A stretch of DNA of 64,000 nucleotides from Bacteroidales bacterium. GTDB taxonomy: Bacteria > Bacteroidota > Bacteroidia > Bacteroidales > VadinHA17. The translations under genes and the position numbers were made by a program. The notes beneath the pieces were generated by a model. The model saw only the letters and a program-made list of their open reading frames with translations. It ran no database searches and was not told the origin of the DNA. Positions 55,188-64,000 of this stretch are shown in pieces; positions within the stretch are counted from its first letter, which is position 1, and every line of letters starts with the position of its first letter. The DNA is taken from positions 186,001 through 250,000 of the forward strand of contig JARGFQ010000006.1 of assembly GCA_029210565.1 (NCBI GenBank). The letters are read 5' to 3'.

Positions 55188-58100
55188 ATGCAAAACAAAC
55201 TCTTTAGACTAACTTTTCTTATTTGTCTGGCAGCTGTCATGTCATCATCAGCTCTTTTCGGACAGCAGAGGACTGTCACCGGGAGGGTGTTGGATGAGAC
55301 CAATGCTGCCTTGCCCGGAGCCTCGATAGTGGTGAAGGGGACGACAATAGGAACTGCCTCTGACCTGAACGGAAATTTCTCCTTTCAGGTGCCTGCGGAT
55401 GCCACCACGCTGGTTGTCTCATTCATAGGGATGGACAGACAGGAGATACCGATTACCGGGGGGGCCATGACAATTGTTATGAATATGTCAGCCGAGGAGG
55501 TTGACGCCGTAGTGGTGATTGGATACGGTACCATCAGAAGGTCAGAGGTGACATCTGCCATCGCCTCCGTCAAGACGGAGGATATTCAGGACCTTGTTGT
55601 TGCCGGTGTTGACCAGGCCTTGCAGGGCAAGGTCGCAGGACTGCATGTGATGAATAACAGCGGCCAGCCCGGCGGCGGCGTCTCCGTCAGGGTAAGGGGT
55701 ATCACCTCGATTAACAGCAATGACCCGCTGATAGTCATTGACGGTGTACCCTTCACATCCAACAACGTTGAGAACACAGGCTATGACGGCCTCGGCGGCT
55801 CTGACGGACAGACGCAGAACAGCTTTCTGGCCACGCTGAACCCCAATGACATTGAGTCGATCGACGTTCTCAAGGACGCCTCGGCGCAGGCCATCTACGG
55901 ATCACAGGCTGCCAACGGTGTTCTGCTCATAACCACGAAGAAGGGCAAGGCCGGTGAGGGCAAGATAACCTATGATGCCTCCTACGGACTTCAGCATGTT
56001 ACCAGGAAGCTGGATGTCATGAACCTCCGCCAGTTTGCCGAATACCAGAACAGCGTCATCGCCGAACTGGGGACAGGCTACACCCCGACGGAGGAGTTCG
56101 CCGATCCCTCCCTTCTCGGAGAGGGAACCGACTGGCAGGATGCCATCTTCCGGCAGGGTTACACCACCGACCATCAGCTTGGCATTTCAGGAGGGAATGA
56201 GAAAACCAACTATTACTTCTCTGCTGGCTATTTCGACCAGCAGGGTATCCTGATAGGGTCCGACTTCAAACGCTATTCAACACGCTTCAACCTCGACAGC
56301 CAGGTTAAAAGCTGGCTCAGGGCAGGGGTAAGCTCCAACATAACAAGGAGTATCCAGAATGTAACCCTCGCCGATGCCGCCGAGAGTACCATCTGGTGGT
56401 CAACGCTGCAGAACCCGCTCATTCCGGTGAGGAACCTCGACGGCACATGGGCAGGCAACTACACTGTCGGCGGTTACAGTTACACAGCCGACAACCCCGT
56501 TGCCACAAGCAGCAGCAGGGGCAACAAGACAACCCAGAGCCAGATATTCGGTAATATCTACGCTGATATCATCTTCATGGAGGGACTGTCGCTCCGTAAC
56601 GAATTCTCATACCAGCTCGGGATGCGGAACAACATCGCATTCCAGTATGAGGCCAATATCGGAACGAGGTCACTTCAGGCACAGCTCTATGACAACCGCA
56701 ACAACTCCTATTATTATGCAGTCAGGAACTACCTGAACTTCAACAGGACCTTTGGCAAGCATAAAGTCGCCTTCACCGGCGGCCATGAGGCACAGTACTC
56801 ATACTGGGAGCAAATGGGAGGAAAGAAGGTTGACCTCCAGAACAATATCCTCGACATGAATGCCGGCGGTACGGACAAGACCACATGGGATCTCACCGGC
56901 GGCAAGGGCGACTGGGCCATGGAGTCATACTTCGTGAGAGGCAACTACACCTTTGACGATCGCTACTCCCTCTCACTGAGCTACAGGGCAGACGGCTCGG
57001 CCAACTTCGGTCCCAACAACAAATGGGGATACTTCCCCGGCGCATCTGTAGGATGGACGGTCACCAACGAGAAGTTTGCCGCAGGATGGGACAAGGTGAT
57101 GAACTACATGAAGATCAGACTTGGTGCCGGGTCAGTGGGTAACCAGAACCTGCCCGGAGGCGCACCCAGCCCGCCATATACCTCCAATGTGAACTTCTGG
57201 CCCGGACCGGTAGGGTTCGGACAGGTGGGTACCGCTTCTACCAACTTCATAGCCGGGATAGCCAATCCCGATCTGGGATGGGAATCGGTGATCACCTACA
57301 ACGGAGGTGTTGACTTCGGGTTCCTGAACGGAAGGATCGACCTGACGGTAGACCTTTATAAAAAAATCACCTCCAACATGCTGCTCTTCAGCACCGGCCC
57401 CGCCCTTCTGGGTGTCGGCGATGCATGGAACGACCTGAAAGCGCCTATCGGCAATGTGGGACAGATGACCAACACCGGTATCGACGTCAGCCTTCTTACC
57501 CGTAACATTGTCAGGCCCGATTTCGCATGGAACACAACAATCATCTTCTCGCACTACAAGAACGTGCTTGACAAGCTCATTAACGAATCATCCTCCATCG
57601 ACGGGAAGATCTATTATGACAACTACCTGATTTCCCATACGGTCCCGGGTTATGCAGTGGGAACATTCTGGGGCCTGGTGACCGACGGTCTCTTCCGTAC
57701 CGAGGCAGAGCTTGCCAGCTCTTACCCACAGTTCGGTTCGGCAGTTGCCGAGAACGAGACCTGGCTGGGCGACGTGAGGTTTGCAGACCAGAACGGTGAC
57801 AAGATAATTGACTCAAAGGACCTCACCTTCATCGGCAGCCCGATCCCTGACTTCACCTTCGGTATCACCAACAACTTCAGGTATAAGGATATTGATCTCT
57901 CCATCTTCCTGCAGGGAAGCTACGGTGCTGAGATATTCAACTTCATGAAGTGGCAGCTGGAGAGAATGAACAACGTCTACTACAACCAGTCGACCGCAGT
58001 CATGGATCGCTATACCGCAACCAACAGGGAAGGTGAACTGCCGCGTTTCTCCAACACCAACACCAACAACACGGCCATGTCAGACCGTTATGTTGAAGAT

Positions 58101-58346
58101 GGATCCTACCTGCGTGTCCAGAACATCACTCTCGGATACAGGTTGCCAAAGTCTCTCGTAAACAAGGTGAAGATGAACAACCTCAGACTCTATGTGACGG
58201 TTCAGAACCTTTATACCTTTACCAAATATACGGGTTACGACCCGGAGGTTGGTTCCTACAACAACAGTATCAGGCTTATGAACGTCGATGCCGGTCACTA
58301 TCCCAACCCGCGCACGATCATGGGCGGTGTGAGTGTTGAGTTTTAA
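55188..58346 (+). CDS. susC: SusC/RagA TonB-dependent glycan transporter
   Basis: Outer-membrane transporter of 1052 residues. Signal peptide (about 1-25), carboxypeptidase-like beta-sandwich (about 28-103, GRVLDETNAALPGASIVVKGTTIGTASDLNGNF), TonB-dependent plug (about 110-260, with VVVIGYG, DPLIVIDGVPF and ANGVLLITTKKG) and a barrel ending in an aromatic C-terminus (GGVSVEF). With SusD it imports oligosaccharides in a TonB-driven, lid-like complex. It is 12 bases upstream of susD. Confidence 0.96.
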   Translation: MQNKLFRLTFLICLAAVMSSSALFGQQRTVTGRVLDETNAALPGASIVVKGTTIGTASDLNGNFSFQVPADATTLVVSFIGMDRQEIPITGGAMTIVMNMSAEEVDAVVVIGYGTIRRSEVTSAIASVKTEDIQDLVVAGVDQALQGKVAGLHVMNNSGQPGGGVSVRVRGITSINSNDPLIVIDGVPFTSNNVENTGYDGLGGSDGQTQNSFLATLNPNDIESIDVLKDASAQAIYGSQAANGVLLITTKKGKAGEGKITYDASYGLQHVTRKLDVMNLRQFAEYQNSVIAELGTGYTPTEEFADPSLLGEGTDWQDAIFRQGYTTDHQLGISGGNEKTNYYFSAGYFDQQGILIGSDFKRYSTRFNLDSQVKSWLRAGVSSNITRSIQNVTLADAAESTIWWSTLQNPLIPVRNLDGTWAGNYTVGGYSYTADNPVATSSSRGNKTTQSQIFGNIYADIIFMEGLSLRNEFSYQLGMRNNIAFQYEANIGTRSLQAQLYDNRNNSYYYAVRNYLNFNRTFGKHKVAFTGGHEAQYSYWEQMGGKKVDLQNNILDMNAGGTDKTTWDLTGGKGDWAMESYFVRGNYTFDDRYSLSLSYRADGSANFGPNNKWGYFPGASVGWTVTNEKFAAGWDKVMNYMKIRLGAGSVGNQNLPGGAPSPPYTSNVNFWPGPVGFGQVGTASTNFIAGIANPDLGWESVITYNGGVDFGFLNGRIDLTVDLYKKITSNMLLFSTGPALLGVGDAWNDLKAPIGNVGQMTNTGIDVSLLTRNIVRPDFAWNTTIIFSHYKNVLDKLINESSSIDGKIYYDNYLISHTVPGYAVGTFWGLVTDGLFRTEAELASSYPQFGSAVAENETWLGDVRFADQNGDKIIDSKDLTFIGSPIPDFTFGITNNFRYKDIDLSIFLQGSYGAEIFNFMKWQLERMNNVYYNQSTAVMDRYTATNREGELPRFSNTNTNNTAMSDRYVEDGSYLRVQNITLGYRLPKSLVNKVKMNNLRLYVTVQNLYTFTKYTGYDPEVGSYNNSIRLMNVDAGHYPNPRTIMGGVSVEF

Positions 58347-58358
58347 TGACTAAAAAAA

Positions 58359-59972
58359 ATGATCATGAAAAACAGATTTATATACGTGATTTTGATACTG
58401 GCAGCAACACTTGCATCATGCAGCGAGTCGTTCATCGAGCGTCCCTCTCTTTCGGGTCTGACGGTGAGCAACTATTACAACACTGCTGATGAGGTCAGGG
58501 CTGCAACCAGTACCATCTATTCAGGGCTGGCCTGGTCAGGCTATGAAGCCCGTGCCCTCGACTGTATCGGTGAGATACTGTCAGGGAATGAACACACATG
58601 GAACGGTGATGATACCCCCTTCCAGGAGATGACGGTGTCAGCCACCTCGGTGCGTCTTTCTGACTCATGGAAGGCCTTTTACAAGGTAAACGGCTGGACA
58701 AGTTCACTGATGGCCACTCTTGAACAGAAGAAGGCTGAGGGCGGCGACCCGGCGATTCTCGATCCGGCGATAGCTGAGTGCCATTTCCTCAGGGGAACGG
58801 TCTATTTCTATATCGCCCGCATCTTCGGCCATGCTCCCATCGTTACCGATCCCGGAGCCATAGCCCTGACAGGCGACTTCCAGATCCCGCGTTACTACCA
58901 GGAGGATGTGCTCAGGTTTGCGCTCGAGGAACTGCAGCTTGCCGAGGCAGGACTTCCCGAAACCGATGTCCCAGGCAGGGTTACCAAATACTCGGCCAAG
59001 GGGATGATGGCAAAACTCTATCTCTATCAGAAAGATTACGAAAATGCGAAGCTGATGGCAGGAGAGGTGATTGATTCAAAACTGTTTGACCTCTTCCCCG
59101 ACTATCGGGCCATGTTCAACTCGAGTGCCAACAACAACAACATTGAGACACTCTTTGCGGTACAGCATCAGTGCACCATGAACCCGTGGGGTTCGGGCAA
59201 CCAGCTGAACCCTGACCGCGGTCCTTCCAGCCTGCAGACCGACGAAGCCAATATGTGGGAGCTTTACAGACCCTCGCTTGACATCGTCGCTGCCTATGAG
59301 CCCAACGACAAGCGCCGGGCAGGTTCGGTGATGGAGCACGGCTGGACAATGCCCTCATGGAAACCTCAGAAGCTGCCACAGAGCGACGGTTCTTTCACGG
59401 TCAATGATGCTGCATACAATGAGTTCATGAAAGACGGTTTCAGGTATGACACCGTTCAGGCAACCAACCAGGGAGGCTCACTCAACGGCACCAGGTCAAC
59501 CATCGCCAAGTATGTCGTAGGCCCCGGCTCAAAGTATGGTGGCGAGCAGGTCATCGGCATGAATACCGGCATCAACTTCATGATGCTGAGGTTTGCCGAT
59601 ATCCTTCTCATCTATGCCGAAGCGACTCTTGGTACCAGCGAGTCAACAACCGATGTTTCAGCCCTTACGGCTTTCAACAGGGTTCGTATCCGTGCCGGAC
59701 TGCCGACCAAGGATCTGCTTACTCTTGATGACATCATGAAGGAGCGGCGTGTTGAGTTCGCCTTTGAAGGTGATTACTGGTTCGATATCACCCGCCAGGG
59801 CTACGATAAGGCCAGGGAGATAATCGAAGCTCAGAACAGGGGTACCATACCCGGTAATCCGTTCTATGTGACCAACTTCACACCTGACAAGATGTTCCTT
59901 CCGATACCGGCCTCCGAGGTGCTTCAGGACCCGAAGCTGGATGATGAGCCTGAACACTATTACACCAAATAG
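58359..59972 (+). CDS. susD: SusD/RagB glycan-binding lipoprotein
   Basis: Surface lipoprotein (537 residues; lipobox TLASC, Cys21) forming the lid over SusC. TPR-like helices run through SusD-type blocks: EVRAATSTIYSGLAW, AECHFLRGTVYFYIARIFG, ILLIYAEATLG, FNRVRIRAGLP and the C-terminal ERRVEFAFEGDYWFDITRQG. A second ATG two codons in is possible. A structured repeat fills the gap to the next gene. Confidence 0.95.
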   Translation: MIMKNRFIYVILILAATLASCSESFIERPSLSGLTVSNYYNTADEVRAATSTIYSGLAWSGYEARALDCIGEILSGNEHTWNGDDTPFQEMTVSATSVRLSDSWKAFYKVNGWTSSLMATLEQKKAEGGDPAILDPAIAECHFLRGTVYFYIARIFGHAPIVTDPGAIALTGDFQIPRYYQEDVLRFALEELQLAEAGLPETDVPGRVTKYSAKGMMAKLYLYQKDYENAKLMAGEVIDSKLFDLFPDYRAMFNSSANNNNIETLFAVQHQCTMNPWGSGNQLNPDRGPSSLQTDEANMWELYRPSLDIVAAYEPNDKRRAGSVMEHGWTMPSWKPQKLPQSDGSFTVNDAAYNEFMKDGFRYDTVQATNQGGSLNGTRSTIAKYVVGPGSKYGGEQVIGMNTGINFMMLRFADILLIYAEATLGTSESTTDVSALTAFNRVRIRAGLPTKDLLTLDDIMKERRVEFAFEGDYWFDITRQGYDKAREIIEAQNRGTIPGNPFYVTNFTPDKMFLPIPASEVLQDPKLDDEPEHYYTK

Positions 59973-59983
59973 CCATGCCAGAT

Positions 59984-60076
59984 ATGAAACTTGCATGAGT
60001 ATAAGTCCGCAAAGGAATATGATTATTCAATTCATGCAAGTTCCATTCGACCAATAAGATAAATAATTAATAACGG
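59984..60076 (+). repeat. Intercistronic hairpin element, copy C
   Basis: ATGAAACTTGCATGA (59984-59998) pairs with TCATGCAAGTTCCAT (60032-60046), with the same single A-C mismatch as copy A, around a 33-base loop containing GAATA-TGAT-TATTC (60015-60028). The tail CCATTCGACCAATAAGATAA and following bases run to the ATG at 60077, 30 bases past the stem. Compared with copy A, an A-T pair is replaced by G-C in the outer stem, a compensating change. Confidence 0.75.
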
Positions 60077-61303
60077 ATGAAAAAGTTAAATTATAAAAGG
60101 TTCTCAGCATCCATGCTGGTGCTGGTGACCATCTTTACCGGCCTCTTCTTCCAGTCGTGCGAAGATACTGATGAGCAGCCGGCGCCGGAGATAATGTATA
60201 TCCGCAAGACAGATCCTGCAAAGTCTGATTCGCTGGTTGTCCATGCCTTCATGGGTGACAATATTGCGATCATAGGCAAGAACCTGGGCAACGTGGATGA
60301 GATCTGGTTCAATGACCAGAGGGCAGCCCTGAACCCCAACCTTGTTACCGAAACATCGATCATCGTCCAGGTGCCCGAAGTGATTCCTGCTGAGGTGACC
60401 AACAAGATGACCCTGATCAACAGTGACAAGGTGAAGAAGTTACAGTATGACTTCGGAGTGGATGTTCCCGCTCCGCTGGTTGACAGGATGGTTTGTGAGT
60501 ATGTTGCGGACGGCGAAACCGCCGTCATCAAGGGCAACTACTTTGTTGATGACCCGGCATCACCCCTGACGGTACTATTCCCGGGTAACATTGCCGGAAC
60601 CATCGAGAGCTTAACGATCAATGAGATACGTGTGACAGTACCTGCCGGCACCGGTCCGGGCCAGATACAGGTCAAGTCGCTCTACGGAACAACCCGGTCA
60701 CGCTTCTTCTTCCGCGATGACAGGGGCATTATCCTGAACTTCGATGATCTGACGGCAGCCGGCGGATGGCGCTCGGGTGTCATCGGCAACTCAAACCCCG
60801 AACCTGTAGACGGCAATTATGTAAGGTTCTCCGGGGCCCTGGCCGGCGGTGCCGGTTCAACCTGGAACGAGGATGGCTTCAGCTTCAACCTCTGGCCTTC
60901 AGCCAACGGGCGTCCTGATGTGCCAGTCTATACCGGTGAGCTCAAGGACGGTCAGATAAAGTTCGAAGTGAACGTCGTCGCCCCATGGCAGTCGGCAGCA
61001 CTGCAGATGATCTTCACGGCCTACTCCGTCAGCGGCACAAACGGCTATATTGCTGATTACAGCTATCCGAGAGGACTGTGGAATCCGTGGAAGGAGACAG
61101 GCTCCTATCAGACTGACGGCTGGATCACGGTTTCATTCCCCCTGTCAGATTTCAACTACACATTTGACGGGGCTGAAAGTGCCAACAAGCTCATGGCTGA
61201 CATGATAAGCGGCCTGACCTTCTATGTATGGCACGGCGGTGTGGCCGGAACGGACTGCAACCCGCACATCTGCATAGACAACATACGTGTGATACCGAAG
61301 TAA
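60077..61303 (+). CDS. TIG-domain surface glycan-binding lipoprotein 1
   Basis: Lipoprotein (408 residues; FFQSC, Cys28) at the SusE position. Two IPT/TIG-type Ig-like repeats (about 37-130 and 132-215; AFMGDNIAIIGKNLGNVDEIWF, ADGETAVIKGNYFVDDP) are followed by a C-terminal carbohydrate-binding domain (about 218-408; NFDDLTAAGGWRSGV, YVDNIRV-like end IDNIRVIPK). This is the architecture of surface glycan-binding proteins in beta-glucan, xylan and mannan loci. Confidence 0.87.
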   Translation: MKKLNYKRFSASMLVLVTIFTGLFFQSCEDTDEQPAPEIMYIRKTDPAKSDSLVVHAFMGDNIAIIGKNLGNVDEIWFNDQRAALNPNLVTETSIIVQVPEVIPAEVTNKMTLINSDKVKKLQYDFGVDVPAPLVDRMVCEYVADGETAVIKGNYFVDDPASPLTVLFPGNIAGTIESLTINEIRVTVPAGTGPGQIQVKSLYGTTRSRFFFRDDRGIILNFDDLTAAGGWRSGVIGNSNPEPVDGNYVRFSGALAGGAGSTWNEDGFSFNLWPSANGRPDVPVYTGELKDGQIKFEVNVVAPWQSAALQMIFTAYSVSGTNGYIADYSYPRGLWNPWKETGSYQTDGWITVSFPLSDFNYTFDGAESANKLMADMISGLTFYVWHGGVAGTDCNPHICIDNIRVIPK

Positions 61304-61324
61304 TCAACCGAAAAACGATTTGCG

Positions 61325-63457
61325 ATGCAAAAGATTCAAATACAATTCCGCAACTGGACGCTGCTGTTCACGACACTTTGCGTGGTCAGCACCGGTCTCC
61401 TCTTCAACTCCTGCGAGGGAAAGGAAGAGGTTGACACCAAGGCAGCCCTTTATAGCTTCGGGCCCATGCCCATAGCCCGGGGGGCAGAACTGAAATTCAT
61501 AGGGGTAAACCTCGACAAGGTGACGGCTGTGATACTGCCCAACAATATCACTGTCACCTCATTTACCAAGAAGACGCCAACCCTGCTGACGCTCACTGTC
61601 CCTCAGGAGGCCATGCCGGGTTATGTTGTGCTTAAGACCCCCGACGGCGATATCACCACAAAGACGGAGATAGGTTATTCAGAGCCCATATCAATAGCCA
61701 GCTTCACACCCGCCACTGTCAAGGCTGGCGATGAGCTGACCATCGCGGGCGACTACCTCAACCTGGTGGGAGAGGTGATACTGACAGACCGTATCACCGT
61801 GGTTGAAGACGATTTTACCAGCCACAGCCGCACGGAGATAAAGCTGATCGTTCCCGCTGAGGCCCAGACCGGCAAGATAGCCGTCTCGAACGCTGCAGAG
61901 GAGCCCATCATTGTATTTTCTGCCAGCGACCTCACAGTGACACTGCCGGCCTTTACCTCGGTGACACCGAACCCCGTCAAGGCAGGCACCGCGCTCACGA
62001 TAGCCGGCACCAACCTCGACCTGGTTGAGACCGTCACGCTCGGTGGCAACAAGGTGATTGCCGCGGCAGACTTTACAAGCCACACTGCCACGGAGATTGT
62101 GATCAATGTGCCGGATGACACCAAAGACGGCAAGGTCATCATGATACCTGCCTCGGGTGTTGAGGTTGCAACTGCCGATGACCTGCTGATGGTGATCCCG
62201 ACGCTGAGCGTCACCCCGGTGACACTCAAGAACGGACAGGACATCACCGTTACCGGAACAAATCTCGACCTTGTTGATCATGTCACCTTCGGGGGCGGCA
62301 CCCAGGGGACCATCAAGGACGGCGGCACCGCCACACAGATACTTGTAACAGTGCCTGACGATGCCGTCACAGGAACCGTGAGCTTCTTCACAAAGGCAGA
62401 CAAGCAGATCGACGGACCCAACCTGACAATGATAGATCCGGTATTCACCTCCTTCAGCCCGACATCGGCGAAGGCAAACACAGATATCGTCATATCAGGA
62501 ACCGACCTGGACCTCGTCACCGATGTGGTCTTCACCGGTGATATGAAAGGGACGATCGGTGCCAGGACTGAAACCTCGCTGACAGTGACGGTTCCTGTGG
62601 GAGCCAAGACAGGCATAATAACACTGGTTGCAAAGAACAAAACGGAGGTTCAGTCGGCAATCGAATTCACCATTCTTGCCAACCTGCCGGTGTTTGATTC
62701 ATACACAGAGTTCCGCGGTGAACCCGGAAATATCCTGACCATCAACGGCACCAACATGCTTCTGGTGAAAGAGCTGGTCTTCCCGGGAAATGTTCCGGCG
62801 ACAGCCTACGGTGTCAAGACAGATACGAAGATTGAAGTCTATGTGCCCGTGGATGTGACACGCGGTTACGGCACCATAAGCCTCCTCACATATGAGGGCG
62901 AGGAGGGAATCTTCCCGGAGATATTCTTCGGCGGTACCGATCCGGTTGTTGATCCTTCTCTCATGATCAACGACTTCGAAGTTGGAGCTGATGGTCACGA
63001 TCTTGGCTGGGACAACTGGGGTGGCGCCGTTGAGCTGGGAAGCGACCCGGCAATAGCAATCTCCGGTAACTACATGCACGGAGTGCTGACTGCATTGAAC
63101 GGCTGGACATGGATCTGGGGATGCAACCATGATCAGTTGCCCAAACCCTCGGTAACCAAAGCCGATCACTACCTCAAGATGGATGTCAATATCACCACAC
63201 CGTTCGCCCCGGGAACAGGCGCCTTCACCATGAAGCTTGCCGGCACGGACATCGATATAGGCCATCTCGGCATACAGAATGATGACGGCAGCTGGTCGAC
63301 TCCGGGATGGATAACCATCACATTCGATCTGGCCACCTACCCGGCACTTCCCGACGTCATCCCTTCAAGCGGTGACTGGGGCATGACCCTATGGACAGGT
63401 GTGGATATGGATCTCACCGGCCTCTATGTTGACAATATTCGGTTTGAGCATAAATAA
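61325..63457 (+). CDS. TIG-repeat surface glycan-binding lipoprotein 2
   Basis: Lipoprotein (710 residues; LLFNSC, Cys30) with the same plan as the preceding protein but six TIG-like repeats (about 37 to 540; recurring KAGxxLTIAGTNLDLVxxVTLGG) before a C-terminal carbohydrate-binding domain (about 540-710; LMINDFEVGADGHDLGWDNWGG to LYVDNIRFEHK). The long repeat stalk would hold the binding domain far from the membrane. It starts 21 bases after its paralogue. Confidence 0.87.
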   Translation: MQKIQIQFRNWTLLFTTLCVVSTGLLFNSCEGKEEVDTKAALYSFGPMPIARGAELKFIGVNLDKVTAVILPNNITVTSFTKKTPTLLTLTVPQEAMPGYVVLKTPDGDITTKTEIGYSEPISIASFTPATVKAGDELTIAGDYLNLVGEVILTDRITVVEDDFTSHSRTEIKLIVPAEAQTGKIAVSNAAEEPIIVFSASDLTVTLPAFTSVTPNPVKAGTALTIAGTNLDLVETVTLGGNKVIAAADFTSHTATEIVINVPDDTKDGKVIMIPASGVEVATADDLLMVIPTLSVTPVTLKNGQDITVTGTNLDLVDHVTFGGGTQGTIKDGGTATQILVTVPDDAVTGTVSFFTKADKQIDGPNLTMIDPVFTSFSPTSAKANTDIVISGTDLDLVTDVVFTGDMKGTIGARTETSLTVTVPVGAKTGIITLVAKNKTEVQSAIEFTILANLPVFDSYTEFRGEPGNILTINGTNMLLVKELVFPGNVPATAYGVKTDTKIEVYVPVDVTRGYGTISLLTYEGEEGIFPEIFFGGTDPVVDPSLMINDFEVGADGHDLGWDNWGGAVELGSDPAIAISGNYMHGVLTALNGWTWIWGCNHDQLPKPSVTKADHYLKMDVNITTPFAPGTGAFTMKLAGTDIDIGHLGIQNDDGSWSTPGWITITFDLATYPALPDVIPSSGDWGMTLWTGVDMDLTGLYVDNIRFEHK

Positions 63458-63490
63458 TGGTGATTGATTAGGTAAGTCATTTAGTCAGAA

Positions 63491-63536
63491 ACAAAGGGTA
63501 TCTCGGATTTTATCACTAAATTGAGATACCCTTTGT
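63491..63536 (+). repeat. Perfect 14-bp intercistronic hairpin
   Basis: ACAAAGGGTATCTC (63491-63504) and GAGATACCCTTTGT (63523-63536) flank an 18-base loop. There is no proper T tract, so it is not an obvious terminator. Its stem ends exactly 30 bases before the next ATG, the same geometry as elements A and C although the sequence is unrelated. Confidence 0.6.
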
Positions 63537-63566
63537 ATTTAAAATAAGTGTCAACCACCTCTGCAT

Positions 63567-64000
63567 ATGAGATTTAGTTTCAGGATACTGGCCGGTGCAA
63601 TTTTTCTGTTGACCGGATGTGTCATTGCTGTTGGGCAGGGCACGAAACAGGAAGCCGAAAACGGCACCCTGACAGGCAGCCTGTCAGTGCAGTCATCCGT
63701 AGCCGGCTTTTCGGGGACGGGATATGTAGGTCTTTTTCAGGATGAAGGTGACAGGGTCACCGTCAGCTTTGCACTTAAACAGGGGGCATGGTATAAAATA
63801 TATGTAGGATATGCAGGCCCTTACGGCGACAAGAAGAATATCCTCGTCATCAACGGCAACAGTGCAGAGCTCTCCTTCCCGGCCTCTGCTGCCTTCACCG
63901 AGGTATCATTCGGGAGGGCATGGCTGAAGGAGGGAAGCAATACCCTCTCCCTGACCAAGAGCTGGGGCTGGTTCCTCGTCGATTATTTCCGCATAGAGCC
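63567..64000 (+). CDS. CBM35-containing lipoprotein, partial
   Basis: The open reading frame runs off the right edge after 144 codons. A signal peptide with lipobox LLTGC (Cys18) is followed by a carbohydrate-binding module family 35 domain (about 27-144; QEAENGTLTGSLSV, FSGTGYVGLFQDEGDRVTVSF, VDYFRIE end). CBM35 domains commonly precede GH26 mannanases or other hemicellulases, so a glycoside hydrolase probably lies outside the window. Confidence 0.8.
   Translation, partial: MRFSFRILAGAIFLLTGCVIAVGQGTKQEAENGTLTGSLSVQSSVAGFSGTGYVGLFQDEGDRVTVSFALKQGAWYKIYVGYAGPYGDKKNILVINGNSAELSFPASAAFTEVSFGRAWLKEGSNTLSLTKSWGWFLVDYFRIE

Noticed and set aside
61691..62281. Minus-strand 196-codon frame opposite the TIG-repeat protein
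   Set aside because: It reflects the periodic coding of the TIG repeats on the other strand and overlaps a certain lipoprotein gene.

Overview
The window comes from the chromosome of a member of the Bacteroidota, most likely a free-living or digester-type anaerobe of the Bacteroidales. The evidence is a SusC/SusD polysaccharide utilisation locus, promoters of the phylum type (TTTG, 18-20 bases, TAnnTTTG), A-rich start regions that mostly lack a Shine-Dalgarno sequence, a bifunctional hisB, and the phylum-typical gene orders his GDCBHA and ilvDBNC-leuACD-leuA2-leuB. No rRNA, CRISPR array, intact transposon or prophage is visible.

Layout. 1-5.9 kb (minus strand): histidine operon hisG-D-C-B-H-A, which continues off the left edge. 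5.9-18.4 kb (minus): a branched-chain amino acid operon ilvD-ilvB-ilvN-ilvC-leuA-leuC-leuD-citramalate/isopropylmalate synthase paralogue-leuB, with prephenate dehydratase (pheA) at its end. Each operon has a promoter, a short leader peptide rich in the cognate amino acid (five His; six Ile and three Leu) and a leader terminator that can refold, so both look like ribosome-mediated attenuators. 18.5-24.4 kb (minus): threonine catabolism genes tdh and kbl flank an AMP-forming acyl-CoA synthetase, a discrete acyl carrier protein and a second Kbl-like alpha-oxoamine synthase. 24.6-28.9 kb: gltX, a TatD-family gene, tcdA, a BON-LysM protein, dodecin and mscL. 28.9-29.3 kb holds two tiny ORFs, one resembling an aromatic leader peptide.

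29.5-42.4 kb: membrane quality control (hflK, hflC, an M48 lipoprotein protease), a DUF4382 lipoprotein, penicillin-binding protein 1A, acylphosphatase, an unknown gene behind a sigma-54 type promoter, an M14-type peptidase, a SnoaL-like lipoprotein and a beta-helix protein of different character. 42.7-45.4 kb: a decayed oxidoreductase fragment, palindromic repeats, glnS followed on the same strand by tRNA-Gln(CUG), and folB. 45.5-46.4 kb: a membrane protein overlapping a small winged-helix regulator.

46.5-64 kb: a polysaccharide utilisation locus in two divergent arms. The left arm (minus) is a Nudix/winged-helix regulator, an SSS symporter, GH94 cellobiose phosphorylase, a GH9 endoglucanase and a Tat-exported enolase-superfamily epimerase. 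The right arm (plus) is susC, susD, two TIG-repeat surface glycan-binding lipoproteins and the start of a CBM35 protein. The enzymes suggest a beta-1,4-glucan or glucomannan substrate. The most unusual signal is a conserved, structured intercistronic element of about 94 bases: two tandem copies between GH94 and GH9 and one between susD and the next gene. Its outer stem keeps pairing through a compensating change, each copy has a small inner hairpin, and the start codon lies 30-31 bases past the stem.
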